Shown here in pieces: positions 26,544-34,668 of a stretch of 64,000 nt of DNA. How positions within the stretch are numbered: the first letter of the stretch is position 1; every line of letters begins with the position of its first letter. The stretch comes from Zafaria cholistanensis (GTDB taxonomy: Bacteria > Actinomycetota > Actinomycetes > Actinomycetales > Micrococcaceae): contig NZ_BKDJ01000001.1 of assembly GCF_008580665.1 (NCBI RefSeq), forward strand, positions 248,001 through 312,000, read 5' to 3'. The position numbers and the translations under genes are program-made. Under the pieces are notes generated by a model that saw only the letters and a program-made list of their open reading frames with translations, did no database searches and had not been told where the DNA came from.

Positions 26544-27628
26544 TGGCTCTTACTATCGGAATCGTCGGACTGCCCAACGTCGGCAAGTCAACCATGTTCA
26601 ACGCCCTGACGCGCGCGCAGGTCCTCGCCGCGAACTACCCGTTCGCGACCATCGAACCCAACGTCGGCGTGGTCCCGCTGCCGGACCCCCGGCTGAAGGT
26701 GCTCGCCGAGATCTTTGACTCCGAGCGCATCCTGCCGGCGACCGTGTCCTTCGTGGACATCGCCGGCATCGTCAAGGGCGCCTCCGAGGGCGAGGGCCTG
26801 GGCAACAAGTTCCTCGCCAACATCCGCGAGGCGGACGCGATCTGCCAGGTCACCCGCGCCTTCGCCGACCCGGACGTGATCCACGTCAGCGGCGAGGTCG
26901 ACCCGGCCTCCGACATCGAGGTGATCGCCACCGAGCTGATCCTCGCGGACCTGCAGACCATCGAGAACCAGCTGCCGCGGCTCGAGAAGGAGCTGCGCGC
27001 CAAGAAGATCGACGCGTCCTTCCTGGAAACCGTCAAGGCCGCGCAGGCCGTCCTGGAATCCGGCAAGACGCTCTTTGCCGGCGCCGCCGAGGCGAAGCTG
27101 GACCTGGCCGAGCTGGCCCCGCTGCAGCTGATGACCACCAAGCCGTTCATCTACGTGTTCAACATGGACGAGGCCGGGCTGGCCGACGAGGAGCTCAAGG
27201 CCAGGCTCTCCGCCCTGGTGGCCCCGGCCGAGGCCATCTTCCTGGACGCCCAGTTCGAGGCCGAGCTGGTGGAACTGACCGAGGAGGAGGCCGGGGAAAT
27301 GCTGGCCGAGGCCGGCTACGCCGAGTCGGGCCTGGAGAAGCTGGCCCGCGTGGGCTACGCCACGCTGGGCCTGCAGTCCTACCTGACCGCCGGACCCAAG
27401 GAAACCCGCGCCTGGACGATCCACCAGGGCGACACCGCCCCGCAGGCGGCCGGCGTCATCCACACGGATTTCCAGCGCGGCTTCATCAAGGCCGAGGTCA
27501 TCAGCTTCGAGGACCTGGTCGAGGCCGGCTCGGTGGCGGCCGCCCGCGCCGCCGGCAAGGCCCGGATGGAAGGCAAGGACTACGTCATGCGCGACGGCGA
27601 CGTGGTGGAGTTCCGCTTCAATGTCTAG
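26543..27628 (+). CDS. ychF: Redox-regulated ribosome-binding ATPase YchF
   Basis: A 361-residue YchF/EngD, an Obg-family P-loop protein that prefers ATP and associates with ribosomes, linked to stress responses. G1 is GLPNVGKST (residues ~8-16), G3 is [10 protein letters not shown], and FNMDEA replaces the NKxD of true GTPases, as expected for YchF. A helical insert is followed by the C-terminal TGS-type domain ([19 protein letters not shown]). Length is typical. GTG start, leaderless. A strong terminator follows. Confidence 0.96.
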   Translation: MALTIGIVGLPNVGKSTMFNALTRAQVLAANYPFATIEPNVGVVPLPDPRLKVLAEIFDSERILPATVSFVDIAGIVKGASEGEGLGNKFLANIREADAICQVTRAFADPDVIHVSGEVDPASDIEVIATELILADLQTIENQLPRLEKELRAKKIDASFLETVKAAQAVLESGKTLFAGAAEAKLDLAELAPLQLMTTKPFIYVFNMDEAGLADEELKARLSALVAPAEAIFLDAQFEAELVELTEEEAGEMLAEAGYAESGLEKLARVGYATLGLQSYLTAGPKETRAWTIHQGDTAPQAAGVIHTDFQRGFIKAEVISFEDLVEAGSVAAARAAGKARMEGKDYVMRDGDVVEFRFNV

Positions 27629-27654
27629 TTCCTGACCTCCTGGGACCTTTTGCG

Positions 27655-27695
27655 ATGGCCGCTGGAACACGTGTTCCGGCGGCCATGCGCTTTTT
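27655..27695 (+). terminator. Rho-independent terminator of ychF
   Basis: A 16-bp dyad (27655-27670 with 27671-27686, one T-G pair) is followed by GCGC and TTTTT at 27691-27695. It starts 27 bases after the ychF stop. Confidence 0.85.
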
Positions 27696-27783
27696 ACCCA
27701 CCGGCTGCCACATCGAAATGGTGCCGCCCGCAGGGGACGCCTCGACGCCACACGGCCCGGCGAAGCCCGCCGCCGTAATTCCC

Positions 27784-28551
27784 TCAGAACAGCGGCCAGG
27801 GCACCGCCGGCATCTCGCCGCTCGGCGCCGGAAACCGCCCTGCCGAGCGCAACCGGGCGCAGCGCGCGGCGAGGGCTGCGATTTCGCCGGCGCTGAGCAG
27901 GTCCGCCAGGTTTCGGCCCAGCCCGCCATGCAGTCCTTCGGTGACACGATCTATGCCGTCGCGTTCCTCGGCGGTGAGAGCTTCTCCGAGCCATCCCCAC
28001 AGCACCGTGCGCAGCTTGTGGTCGCGGTGAAAGGTGAGCCCGTGGTCCACGCCGTGCCGGTGTCCATCCGGCATGGCAAGAATGTGGTCGCCTTTGCGGT
28101 CGGCGTTGTTGACGACGATGTCGAACACCGCCATGCGCCTGAGCGCTGGCGAGTCTTCGTGAACGAGGGCGACCATCCGGCCGTCCTCATCGCGTCCCTC
28201 GAGGACGCGTTTCCAGCCCGTCTCCGGCACGTGGTCCGCCGCGACCAGGTCCACAGCGCTTTGGGCCGGTTCCTGGTCCTGCCAGAGCTGCACCATTCCT
28301 TCGCCCATCGGCCCATCGCGCAGCCAGGTGCGCGGCACGATGTCCCAGCCGAAGGCCTGCGAGACCAGGTAGGCGGCCACCTCCCGCCGGGCCAGGGTGC
28401 CGTGGGGAAAATCCCACAGCGGACGTTCGCCCGCTACCGGCTTATAGACGACCACCACGTCGCCGATACGGCCCAGGAATGTGGCGTTTGAAGCCGTCGT
28501 GATGCGGCCGGTGAGCGTCAGCTCGGCGGTCACCGGCTCCGGCGCCGGCAT
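27784..28551 (-). CDS. SCO1664-like kinase-fold protein
   Basis: A 255-residue protein of the actinobacterial SCO1664 family, which resembles PI3/4-kinase-like folds. Kinase-like features are VVVYKPVAGERPLWDFPHG (a possible ATP Lys near residue 37), ARREVAAYLVSQ, VFDIVVNNADRKGDHIL (a D/N catalytic loop) and HGVDHGLTFH (a possible metal Asp). The biochemical role is not known. ATG 28551 overlaps the stop of the DUF3090 gene by one base (TGATG), which fixes the start and shows translational coupling. It is last in a three-gene cluster with DUF3090 and a histidine phosphatase. Confidence 0.83.
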   Translation of the reverse strand: MPAPEPVTAELTLTGRITTASNATFLGRIGDVVVVYKPVAGERPLWDFPHGTLARREVAAYLVSQAFGWDIVPRTWLRDGPMGEGMVQLWQDQEPAQSAVDLVAADHVPETGWKRVLEGRDEDGRMVALVHEDSPALRRMAVFDIVVNNADRKGDHILAMPDGHRHGVDHGLTFHRDHKLRTVLWGWLGEALTAEERDGIDRVTEGLHGGLGRNLADLLSAGEIAALAARCARLRSAGRFPAPSGEMPAVPWPLF

Positions 28552-29099
28552 CAGATCCCCGGAAGGGTGCAGGTGTGCCCGGCAGCGTCCATCGGGTAAC
28601 CGCAGAGCGGGCACGCCGGACGCCCGGCGCTCACGATCTCCCGGGTGCGCTTGGCGAATGCGCGGGCGGTGCCGACCGGCATTCGCACCAGCAGCATTTC
28701 GGGCTCGCCGGCGCCGTCCTCATCAAGCGATTCGTCATCGTCATCGACATCGGGGATGGGGTGGGCCTCTATGACGATCTGGGCCGTGGTGGGGTCCCAA
28801 CCCAAGCTCATGGCACCGGCGCGAAACTGCTCCTGAACGGCCTCGAGCTGGTCATTGTCCACAAGTTCCATGGGAGTGCCCGCGGGAACGCTGAAGGGAT
28901 TGCCCTCGACGGTCATCAGGTGGTCGAGAATTTCGTCGATCTTCTCCGCGAGCAGAGCCGACTGCTGCTTTTCCAGGGAAATACTCACGATCTGCGTCCC
29001 TGCGCGCACCTGCAGGTAGAACGTGCGCGCCCCGGGAAGGCCAATGGTGCCAACGACGACCCGATCCGGCCAGGAAAACTCGTGAACACGTGCAGGCAT
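28551..29099 (-). CDS. DUF3090 family protein
   Basis: A 182-residue protein of the DUF3090 family, found in Actinobacteria and of unknown function. It begins MPARVHEFSWPDRVVVGTIG, carries an acidic Asp/Glu segment near residues 117-133 and ends with a small Cys cluster, CPLCGYPMDAAGHTC, that may bind zinc. It lies 24 bases after the histidine phosphatase gene and overlaps the SCO1664-like gene. A TAAAAT box six bases before the ATG suggests its own leaderless promoter in addition to read-through. Confidence 0.88.
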   Translation of the reverse strand: MPARVHEFSWPDRVVVGTIGLPGARTFYLQVRAGTQIVSISLEKQQSALLAEKIDEILDHLMTVEGNPFSVPAGTPMELVDNDQLEAVQEQFRAGAMSLGWDPTTAQIVIEAHPIPDVDDDDESLDEDGAGEPEMLLVRMPVGTARAFAKRTREIVSAGRPACPLCGYPMDAAGHTCTLPGI

Positions 29100-29111
29100 G
29101 TCAGTATTTTA
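29099..29111 (-). promoter_or_regulatory. Leaderless -10 box inside the cluster (DUF3090)
   Basis: On the minus strand TAAAAT (29106-29111), six bases, then ATG 29099. It falls within the 24-base gap after the phosphatase gene. Confidence 0.5.
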
Positions 29112-29123
29112 GGCACAGAGGGT

Positions 29124-29816
29124 TCATGGCGCCCTGTGCCCGGCGCCGCCGCCCACCGGCGCATCACCGGAGTGGAGGCCGTTGGACAGCCACGACAGAT
29201 CACCCGCGTCGGTGTTGGTCGCGTAGACGCTCGGCCGATCTGGGCCGTAGTGCACGATCGACACGGAGGCGGGGCCCACGTTAAGACGCTGGAACAGGTC
29301 AAGGTGCATGCCGAGCGCCTCGGCGAGGATCGACTTGATGATGTCACCGTGACTCACCGCTGCCCACACGGCCCCTGGCCCGTGCCCGGCTTCGAAGGCT
29401 GCATCGTGGCGTCGGATCGCTGCCACTGAACGGGCCTGCATCGCAGCCATGGATTCACCGCCGGGAAAGACGACGGCGGACGGCTGCGACTGCACAACCG
29501 GCCACAACTCCTCGGTCGCGAGATCACTGAGCGTGCGGCCCTGCCACTGGCCGTAATCGCACTCGGTGAGATCGGGATCGACCGGCGCGTACGGCGTGCC
29601 GGCCTGGCGGTCGAGGATGAGCCGGGCGGTCTGCTGACAGCGCTCAAGGGGGCTCGACACCACCCCGACGAGGGGCACGGCCGCCAGGCGGTCTCCGGCC
29701 AGGGCCGCCTGGTCCCGCCCGATCTGGTCCAGGCCGACGCCGACGGCCCGGCCGGCCAGCACTCCGGTGGCATTGGCTGTGGTGCGGCCGTGCCGCACGA
29801 GAATGACTGTCGCCAT
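29124..29816 (-). CDS. Histidine phosphatase family protein
   Basis: A 230-residue phosphoglycerate-mutase-like phosphatase. The catalytic RHG is in VILVRHGRTTANA (residues ~4-16). SSPLERCQQTARLI supplies the second conserved Arg, ECDYGQWQGR the catalytic acid region, and VSHGDIIKSIL the second His. The substrate is unknown. It is the first gene of a conserved actinobacterial trio with DUF3090 and the SCO1664-like kinase fold, suggesting a phosphorylation/dephosphorylation pair. Leaderless promoter. Confidence 0.9.
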   Translation of the reverse strand: MATVILVRHGRTTANATGVLAGRAVGVGLDQIGRDQAALAGDRLAAVPLVGVVSSPLERCQQTARLILDRQAGTPYAPVDPDLTECDYGQWQGRTLSDLATEELWPVVQSQPSAVVFPGGESMAAMQARSVAAIRRHDAAFEAGHGPGAVWAAVSHGDIIKSILAEALGMHLDLFQRLNVGPASVSIVHYGPDRPSVYATNTDAGDLSWLSNGLHSGDAPVGGGAGHRAP

Positions 29817-29828
29817 CCACCCAGCCTA
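29816..29828 (-). promoter_or_regulatory. Leaderless -10 box of histidine phosphatase gene
   Basis: Minus-strand TAGGCT (29823-29828), six bases, then ATG 29816. Confidence 0.55.
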
Positions 29829-30150
29829 ACCACCCGATCGACGGCGGGGTGAACCGTACGGGGTCGTGCGCCGACCAGGCAGAAAGCACTGGTGGAACCC
29901 TTCAAGCACGCCGAGGTGCTCAAAGCCGTTCAGGCGGACCCGGCACAGCCCGAATCACGGCCGAGCCGGCCCCGCGTGCAGGGATAACCCGGCAGTTAAG
30001 ACTGGGTAATATTCGATTCTGAAACGGATTTTTTATATTCCCCCCCATCCCCGAGGATTAGAGTGCATTTCATGTACGGCGGGTCTTGTGCTGCGCCGTG
30101 GCTAGGTGTGGGGGCCGGGCCGTATCGCACCTAGGAATCAAGGAGGCGGA
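29829..30150. other. Intergenic region with AT-rich promoter zone
   Basis: About 320 bases without a convincing gene, between the divergent phosphatase and peptide-transport genes. Bases 30000-30065 are much more AT-rich than the rest of the window. They contain TAATAT (30007-30012), an imperfect inverted repeat GGGTAATAT / ATATTCCC (30004-30012 and 30035-30042), a T6 run (30029-30034) and TAGAGT (30059-30064). This is the likely regulated promoter of the transport operon; the exact -10 cannot be fixed. AGGAGG at 30141-30146 is the ribosome site of the next gene. Confidence 0.5.
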
Positions 30151-31947
30151 ATGCGTTTGAAGCGTATTTCCAAGGCTGTTGCGCTCGGCGCAACTTTTGC
30201 GCTGGCACTGAGCGCATGTTCCCCGGGCGGCCCCGCTGCCCCGACCGGATCCCCGTCGGCGGGTTCGACGGGGAAGTACTCCGTCGAGCCGACCAACACC
30301 GGCCTGGCCGATCTGGGGGACATCACCACCGCGTCCGGCTCAATCGCCGCCTCCATCGGGGAGGACGAGTTCATCAGCTACAACGGCTTCACCCCGGAGG
30401 CCAACAACGCCTACAACTCGGTCGTCACCGAACGGATCCAGAGCAGTTTCTCCTACTTCGGAACCGACGGTGCCGTCTACCAGAACCCGGCCATCGGCAG
30501 CATCGAGAAGGTCAGCGATTCGCCCCTGACGATCAAGTACACGATCAACCCCGATGCGGTCTGGTCCGACGGCACCCCCATCACCACCGCCGACGCCGTC
30601 CTCGCCTGGGCCCTCCAGAACGCCAACCTCACGGTGGACGGCAAGCCCATCTTCAACTCCGTGGCGCAGGACCTTGGCGACCAGGTCCCCAAGGGGCCAA
30701 AGGGCGAGGCCTCCGGGAAGGAGTTCACGCTCGTCTACGCCGAACCGAACCCGGACTGGGAAATCCAGTCCCTGCTAATCCACCCGGCACACATCGTGGC
30801 CGAGCAGGGGGGACTCTCCACCGCGGAGTTCGTCGCAGCCGCACTGGCCGGCGACGGGGCAAAGCTGGAAAAGGCCGCTGACTTCTGGAACACGGGGTGG
30901 AACACCGACCCCGGCACCGTTCCGGATCCGGCGCTGGCACTCTCCAGCGGCCCCTACAAGATCGACTCCTGGGAAGCCGGCCAGTCAATCACCCTGACCG
31001 CCAACGACAAGTGGTGGGGCACTCCCGCGGCCACCGAGAAGCTGGTCATCCGTTTCGCCGCCGCCGACACCCACGTGCAGGCGCTGCAGAACGCCGACCT
31101 GGACGTGGTCGAGCCGCAGGCGACCATTGACACGGTGGCCCAGTTGGAAGGCCTGGGCGACGACGTGCAGATCCTCGCCGGGGACACCCTCAGCTGGGAG
31201 CACCTGGACTTCAATTTCGCCGAGGGCAACAAGTTCGGCGGGAACCCGGAACTGCGCCAGGCGTTCGCCCTGTGCGTGCCGCGCCAGCAGATCGTCGACA
31301 ACCTGATCAAGCCGCTGAACCCGGGGGCCCAGGTCATGAACGCCCGCGAAGTGTTCCCCTTCCAGGAGAACTACGGCGATGTTGTCTCCGCCGCCTACTC
31401 GGGACAGTACGACGCCGTCGACATCGAGGGGGCCAAGAGGATCCTCGAAGAGCAGAACGCCACCGGCGTCAAGGTGCGCATCGGCTACAACGCCCCGAAC
31501 CCGCGCCGCACCGACGTGGTCGCGATGATCAAGTCCTCCTGCGACCAGGCCGGCTTCGAGGTGGTCGACGTGGGCAGCGGAGACTTCTTCAGCAAGACCC
31601 TGCCCAACGGCGACTACGACGTGGCCCTGTACGCCTGGTCCAGCTCCGGCCAGATCACCTCCGGGGAAAACATCTACGCCACGGGCAAGCCGCAGAACTA
31701 CAGCCAGTACAGCAACAGGGACGTCGATGCCGCGTGGCGCAAGCTCGCCACCAGCCTGGACCCGGCGGTGCAACTTGAGCAAACCAAGGCCATCGAGAAA
31801 CTCCTGTGGGAGGACCTGCACGGCATCCCGCTGTTTGCCCACCCGGGCATCACGGCGGCCCGCGCGGACGTGCTGAACGTCCGCCGGACCGCGGCCCAGA
31901 GCACCGTGCTCTGGAACGCCGAGCAGTGGCTCCGGGCTCCGCGCTAG
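30151..31947 (+). CDS. Peptide ABC transporter substrate-binding lipoprotein
   Basis: A 598-residue SBP_bac_5 (DppA/OppA-type) lipoprotein. The signal peptide with lipobox LSAC (Cys23) is clear. Family stretches include DAVWSDGTPITTADAVLAW, SGPYKIDSWEAGQSITLTAN and PELRQAFALCVPRQQIVDNL. It binds peptides or related solutes outside the membrane and delivers them to the permeases encoded next. ATG 30151 has AGGAGG 4 bases upstream. It is the first of four genes; a 121-base gap separates it from the first permease gene, which then overlaps its followers. Confidence 0.95.
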   Translation: MRLKRISKAVALGATFALALSACSPGGPAAPTGSPSAGSTGKYSVEPTNTGLADLGDITTASGSIAASIGEDEFISYNGFTPEANNAYNSVVTERIQSSFSYFGTDGAVYQNPAIGSIEKVSDSPLTIKYTINPDAVWSDGTPITTADAVLAWALQNANLTVDGKPIFNSVAQDLGDQVPKGPKGEASGKEFTLVYAEPNPDWEIQSLLIHPAHIVAEQGGLSTAEFVAAALAGDGAKLEKAADFWNTGWNTDPGTVPDPALALSSGPYKIDSWEAGQSITLTANDKWWGTPAATEKLVIRFAAADTHVQALQNADLDVVEPQATIDTVAQLEGLGDDVQILAGDTLSWEHLDFNFAEGNKFGGNPELRQAFALCVPRQQIVDNLIKPLNPGAQVMNAREVFPFQENYGDVVSAAYSGQYDAVDIEGAKRILEEQNATGVKVRIGYNAPNPRRTDVVAMIKSSCDQAGFEVVDVGSGDFFSKTLPNGDYDVALYAWSSSGQITSGENIYATGKPQNYSQYSNRDVDAAWRKLATSLDPAVQLEQTKAIEKLLWEDLHGIPLFAHPGITAARADVLNVRRTAAQSTVLWNAEQWLRAPR

Positions 31948-32068
31948 CCCGCGCCTCCTGCGGGTCCCGCGCAGGCGGGGCCCGCCCCCCGCGGAGGCCC
32001 GGCGCGGCGCGCCGGGCCTCCGTTCCGGCGTCCTCCGGACCTCCGGCTTCGAAAGGCAACCACCCGCC

Positions 32069-33586
32069 GTGCTGAGATTCATCCTCCGCAGGCTCGGGGC
32101 ATCGGCAGCGATCCTGCTGGGGGCCTCCCTGCTGCTCTACGTGCTCATGGTCAACGCCGGGGACCCGCTCAAGGACCTGCGGGAAAGCAATGCCTCCAAC
32201 CGGGACGAGCTGATCCGGCAGCGGATCGGCTTCATGGGGCTGGACCAGCCCTGGTACCAGCGCTACTGGACCTGGCTGGCCGGCGTCGCCAAGTGCGTGA
32301 CGCTCAACTGCGACCTGGGGACGAACCGCTCCGGCGTCGAGGTCAGTTCCCTCCTGGCGAATGCCGCCGGTTCCACCCTGCGCCTGGTGGTGCTGGCCAC
32401 CGTGCTGGCCGCCGTCCTGGGCATCGCCGTCGGCGTCCTCACCGCAGTGCGCCAGTACTCGGGCCTGGACTACTCGGTGACCTTCCTGACTTTCCTCTTC
32501 TTCTCCCTGCCCGTCTTCTGGGCGGCCGTGCTCCTGAAGGAGTACCTGGCCATCGGCTACAACGACTGGATCGCGAACCCCGCGTTCACCCCCGCTCAGA
32601 CTGCTGTTTCCGCGCTCCTGTTCGGGTTCGTGATGCAGGTGGTGCTCGCGGGCAGCCGCACGCGGCGGCTGGCGACCTTCGCGGCTTCGGCAGCCTTCGT
32701 CGCCCTGGTGCTGCCCTACCTGCAGTGGCTGAATTTCTTCCGCTATCCCCAGTTGGGGTTTGGAGGCGTCGTCGTCCTCTCCCTCGCGGTGGCGCTGAGC
32801 GCGACCGCCACCAGCGCCGGGCTGAGGAACAAGCTGGTGCTCTACCCGGTGCTGGCCACGGTGCTGGCGGGGGCCATCGCCTACTGGGCGACGTTCGGGC
32901 TCATGGAAAACCCCACCTGGGGGACGCTGGCGCTGCTGCTGGCTGCCGCGGTCGCCGTTCCGGTGGTCCTGGGCCGCGTCCTGGGCGGGCACCTGCGGGG
33001 GCGTGCCACCGGGGCCGGCCTTGCCACTGCCCTGGCCATGGCCGGGCTGACCACGCTGGACCACATCTTCCGTGCCTGGCCGGGGTTCCTGTCCCTCAAG
33101 CCCCGCCCCATTTCCACCATCGGCTCGCAGACGCCCAACTTCGGCGGCACGTTCTGGGAATCCTTCCTCGACCGGGGCGCGCAGCTGCTGCTGCCCACCC
33201 TGCTCCTGGCCCTGATTTCGCTGGCCAGCTACAGCCGGTACACCCGGGCCTCGATGCTTGAGGTCGGCCGGCAGGACTACATCCGCACGGCGCGGGCCAA
33301 GGGGCTGGGGGAGCGGACTGTGATCCTCAAGCACGCCCTCCGCAACGCGCTGATCCCCATCGCCACGATCATGGCCTTCGACTTCGCGGGCCTGATCGGC
33401 GGCGCGGTGGTCACGGAGGCCGTCTTCGGCTGGAAAGGGATGGGGGAGCTTTTCCGCACCGGCCTGGACCAGGTGGACCCGGCGCCGGTCATGGCCTTTT
33501 TCCTGGTCACCGGGACGGCCGCCGTTCTGTTCAACATGCTGGCGGACATCCTGTACGCCATCCTGGACCCGAGGATCAGGGTATGA
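32069..33586 (+). CDS. Peptide ABC permease, DppB type with large membrane insert
   Basis: A 505-residue permease, about 180 residues longer than usual DppB/OppB proteins. The normal parts are the first helix (residues ~8-28), helices near 105-127 and 137-160, and the C-terminal half with the EAA loop RTARAKGLGERTVILKHALRNAL (in two pieces) that contacts the ATPase. Between about residues 165 and 350 lies an extra region with five or six hydrophobic segments. GTG 32069 follows GAAAGG by 12 bases. The stop overlaps the next start (ATGA). Confidence 0.9.
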   Translation: MLRFILRRLGASAAILLGASLLLYVLMVNAGDPLKDLRESNASNRDELIRQRIGFMGLDQPWYQRYWTWLAGVAKCVTLNCDLGTNRSGVEVSSLLANAAGSTLRLVVLATVLAAVLGIAVGVLTAVRQYSGLDYSVTFLTFLFFSLPVFWAAVLLKEYLAIGYNDWIANPAFTPAQTAVSALLFGFVMQVVLAGSRTRRLATFAASAAFVALVLPYLQWLNFFRYPQLGFGGVVVLSLAVALSATATSAGLRNKLVLYPVLATVLAGAIAYWATFGLMENPTWGTLALLLAAAVAVPVVLGRVLGGHLRGRATGAGLATALAMAGLTTLDHIFRAWPGFLSLKPRPISTIGSQTPNFGGTFWESFLDRGAQLLLPTLLLALISLASYSRYTRASMLEVGRQDYIRTARAKGLGERTVILKHALRNALIPIATIMAFDFAGLIGGAVVTEAVFGWKGMGELFRTGLDQVDPAPVMAFFLVTGTAAVLFNMLADILYAILDPRIRV

Positions 33587-34668
33587 GCCAGACACCGCGG
33601 ACCAGCGGGTCCGGGCCCGAAGGAACTCCCGCTCCCGGACCGGAAATGCCGGCCGGGGGCGAAGCCGCCGCGGCGGCCTCGCTGGCCGAGGCCGAGGACG
33701 CCGCCCTGCGCCTGCGCGGGGACACCGCGACCAGCCAGGGCCGGCTGGTCGCCCGCCGCTTCCTCGCCCACAAGGCGGCGATGGCGTCCGTGGCCGTATT
33801 CGCCGCCATCGCCGTGCTGGCCTTCACCTCGATCGGCTTCGCCGGGATCCCGGGCTGGTGGGACAAGAGCTATACGCTGGCGGCAACCGTCGTCGACGGA
33901 GGGCGGCCCACGCTGAGCCTGGTGCCCGGCTGGCTCGGCGGCGAAGGCCTCCGCTGGGGCGAGCACCCTTTCGGCCAGGACTCCACCGGCAAAGACTACT
34001 TCGCCCTGGTCATGCGCGGGACCCAGCAGTCCATCACCATTGCCCTCGTGGTCGGCACCGTGGCGACGGTCATCGGCTCCGTGGTCGGGGCAGTGGCCGG
34101 CTACTTCCGCGGGTGGGTCGACTCGGTGCTGATGCGCATCACCGACCTGGTCATCGTCATCCCGCTGCTGGTCCTGGCCGCCGTCCTGGGCAAGATCGCC
34201 GGGGGCTCCGGAAACGTGCTCGTCCTGGCGCTGGTTCTGGGACTGGTGACGTGGACCGGCCTGGCCCGCCTGGTGCGCGGCGAAGTGCTGTCCCTGCGGG
34301 AGCGCGAATTCGTCTCCGCCGCCGAGGCGATGGGCGCCAGGGCCTCCAGGATCATCTTCAGGCATCTGCTGCCGAACACGGTCGGCGTGATTGCGGTTAA
34401 CGCGACCTTCGCCGTCGCCGGCGCCATCCTGCTGGAGACCTCGCTGAGCTACCTCGGCTTCGGGGTGCGCGCGCCGGACTCCTCCCTGGGCCTGCTGATC
34501 AGCCAGTACCAAAGCGCCTTCACCACCAGGCCGTGGCTGTTCTGGTGGCCCGGCATGACCATCCTGGCGGTCGCCCTGAGCGTGAACTTCATCGGCGACG
34601 GACTGCGCGATGCCTTTGACCCGCGCCAGTCCCGCGCCGCCCGCCGAAAAGGGAGGACCCGCCCATGA
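33583..34668 (+). CDS. Peptide ABC permease, DppC type
   Basis: A 361-residue DppC/OppC-like permease. A long polar, acidic N-terminus precedes the first helix (SVAVFAAIAVLAFTS, residues ~67-81). HPFGQDSTGKDYFALVMRGT is the family entry motif. The EAA loop AAEAMGARASRIIFRHLLPN couples to the ATPase. Four or five further helices follow. It forms the membrane channel with the DppB-like partner. Both ends overlap neighbouring genes by four bases, consistent with fixed subunit ratios. Confidence 0.94.
   Translation: MSQTPRTSGSGPEGTPAPGPEMPAGGEAAAAASLAEAEDAALRLRGDTATSQGRLVARRFLAHKAAMASVAVFAAIAVLAFTSIGFAGIPGWWDKSYTLAATVVDGGRPTLSLVPGWLGGEGLRWGEHPFGQDSTGKDYFALVMRGTQQSITIALVVGTVATVIGSVVGAVAGYFRGWVDSVLMRITDLVIVIPLLVLAAVLGKIAGGSGNVLVLALVLGLVTWTGLARLVRGEVLSLREREFVSAAEAMGARASRIIFRHLLPNTVGVIAVNATFAVAGAILLETSLSYLGFGVRAPDSSLGLLISQYQSAFTTRPWLFWWPGMTILAVALSVNFIGDGLRDAFDPRQSRAARRKGRTRP

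Noticed and set aside
25090-26601. Open frame continuing xseA upstream, which could be read as a fusion protein.
   Set aside because: The extension is antisense to ispH. A GTG with a ribosome site at 25089 gives a normal XseA length.
29354-29923. An open minus-strand frame overlapping the histidine phosphatase start.
   Set aside because: It is in another frame of a clear gene and has no ribosome site or domain.
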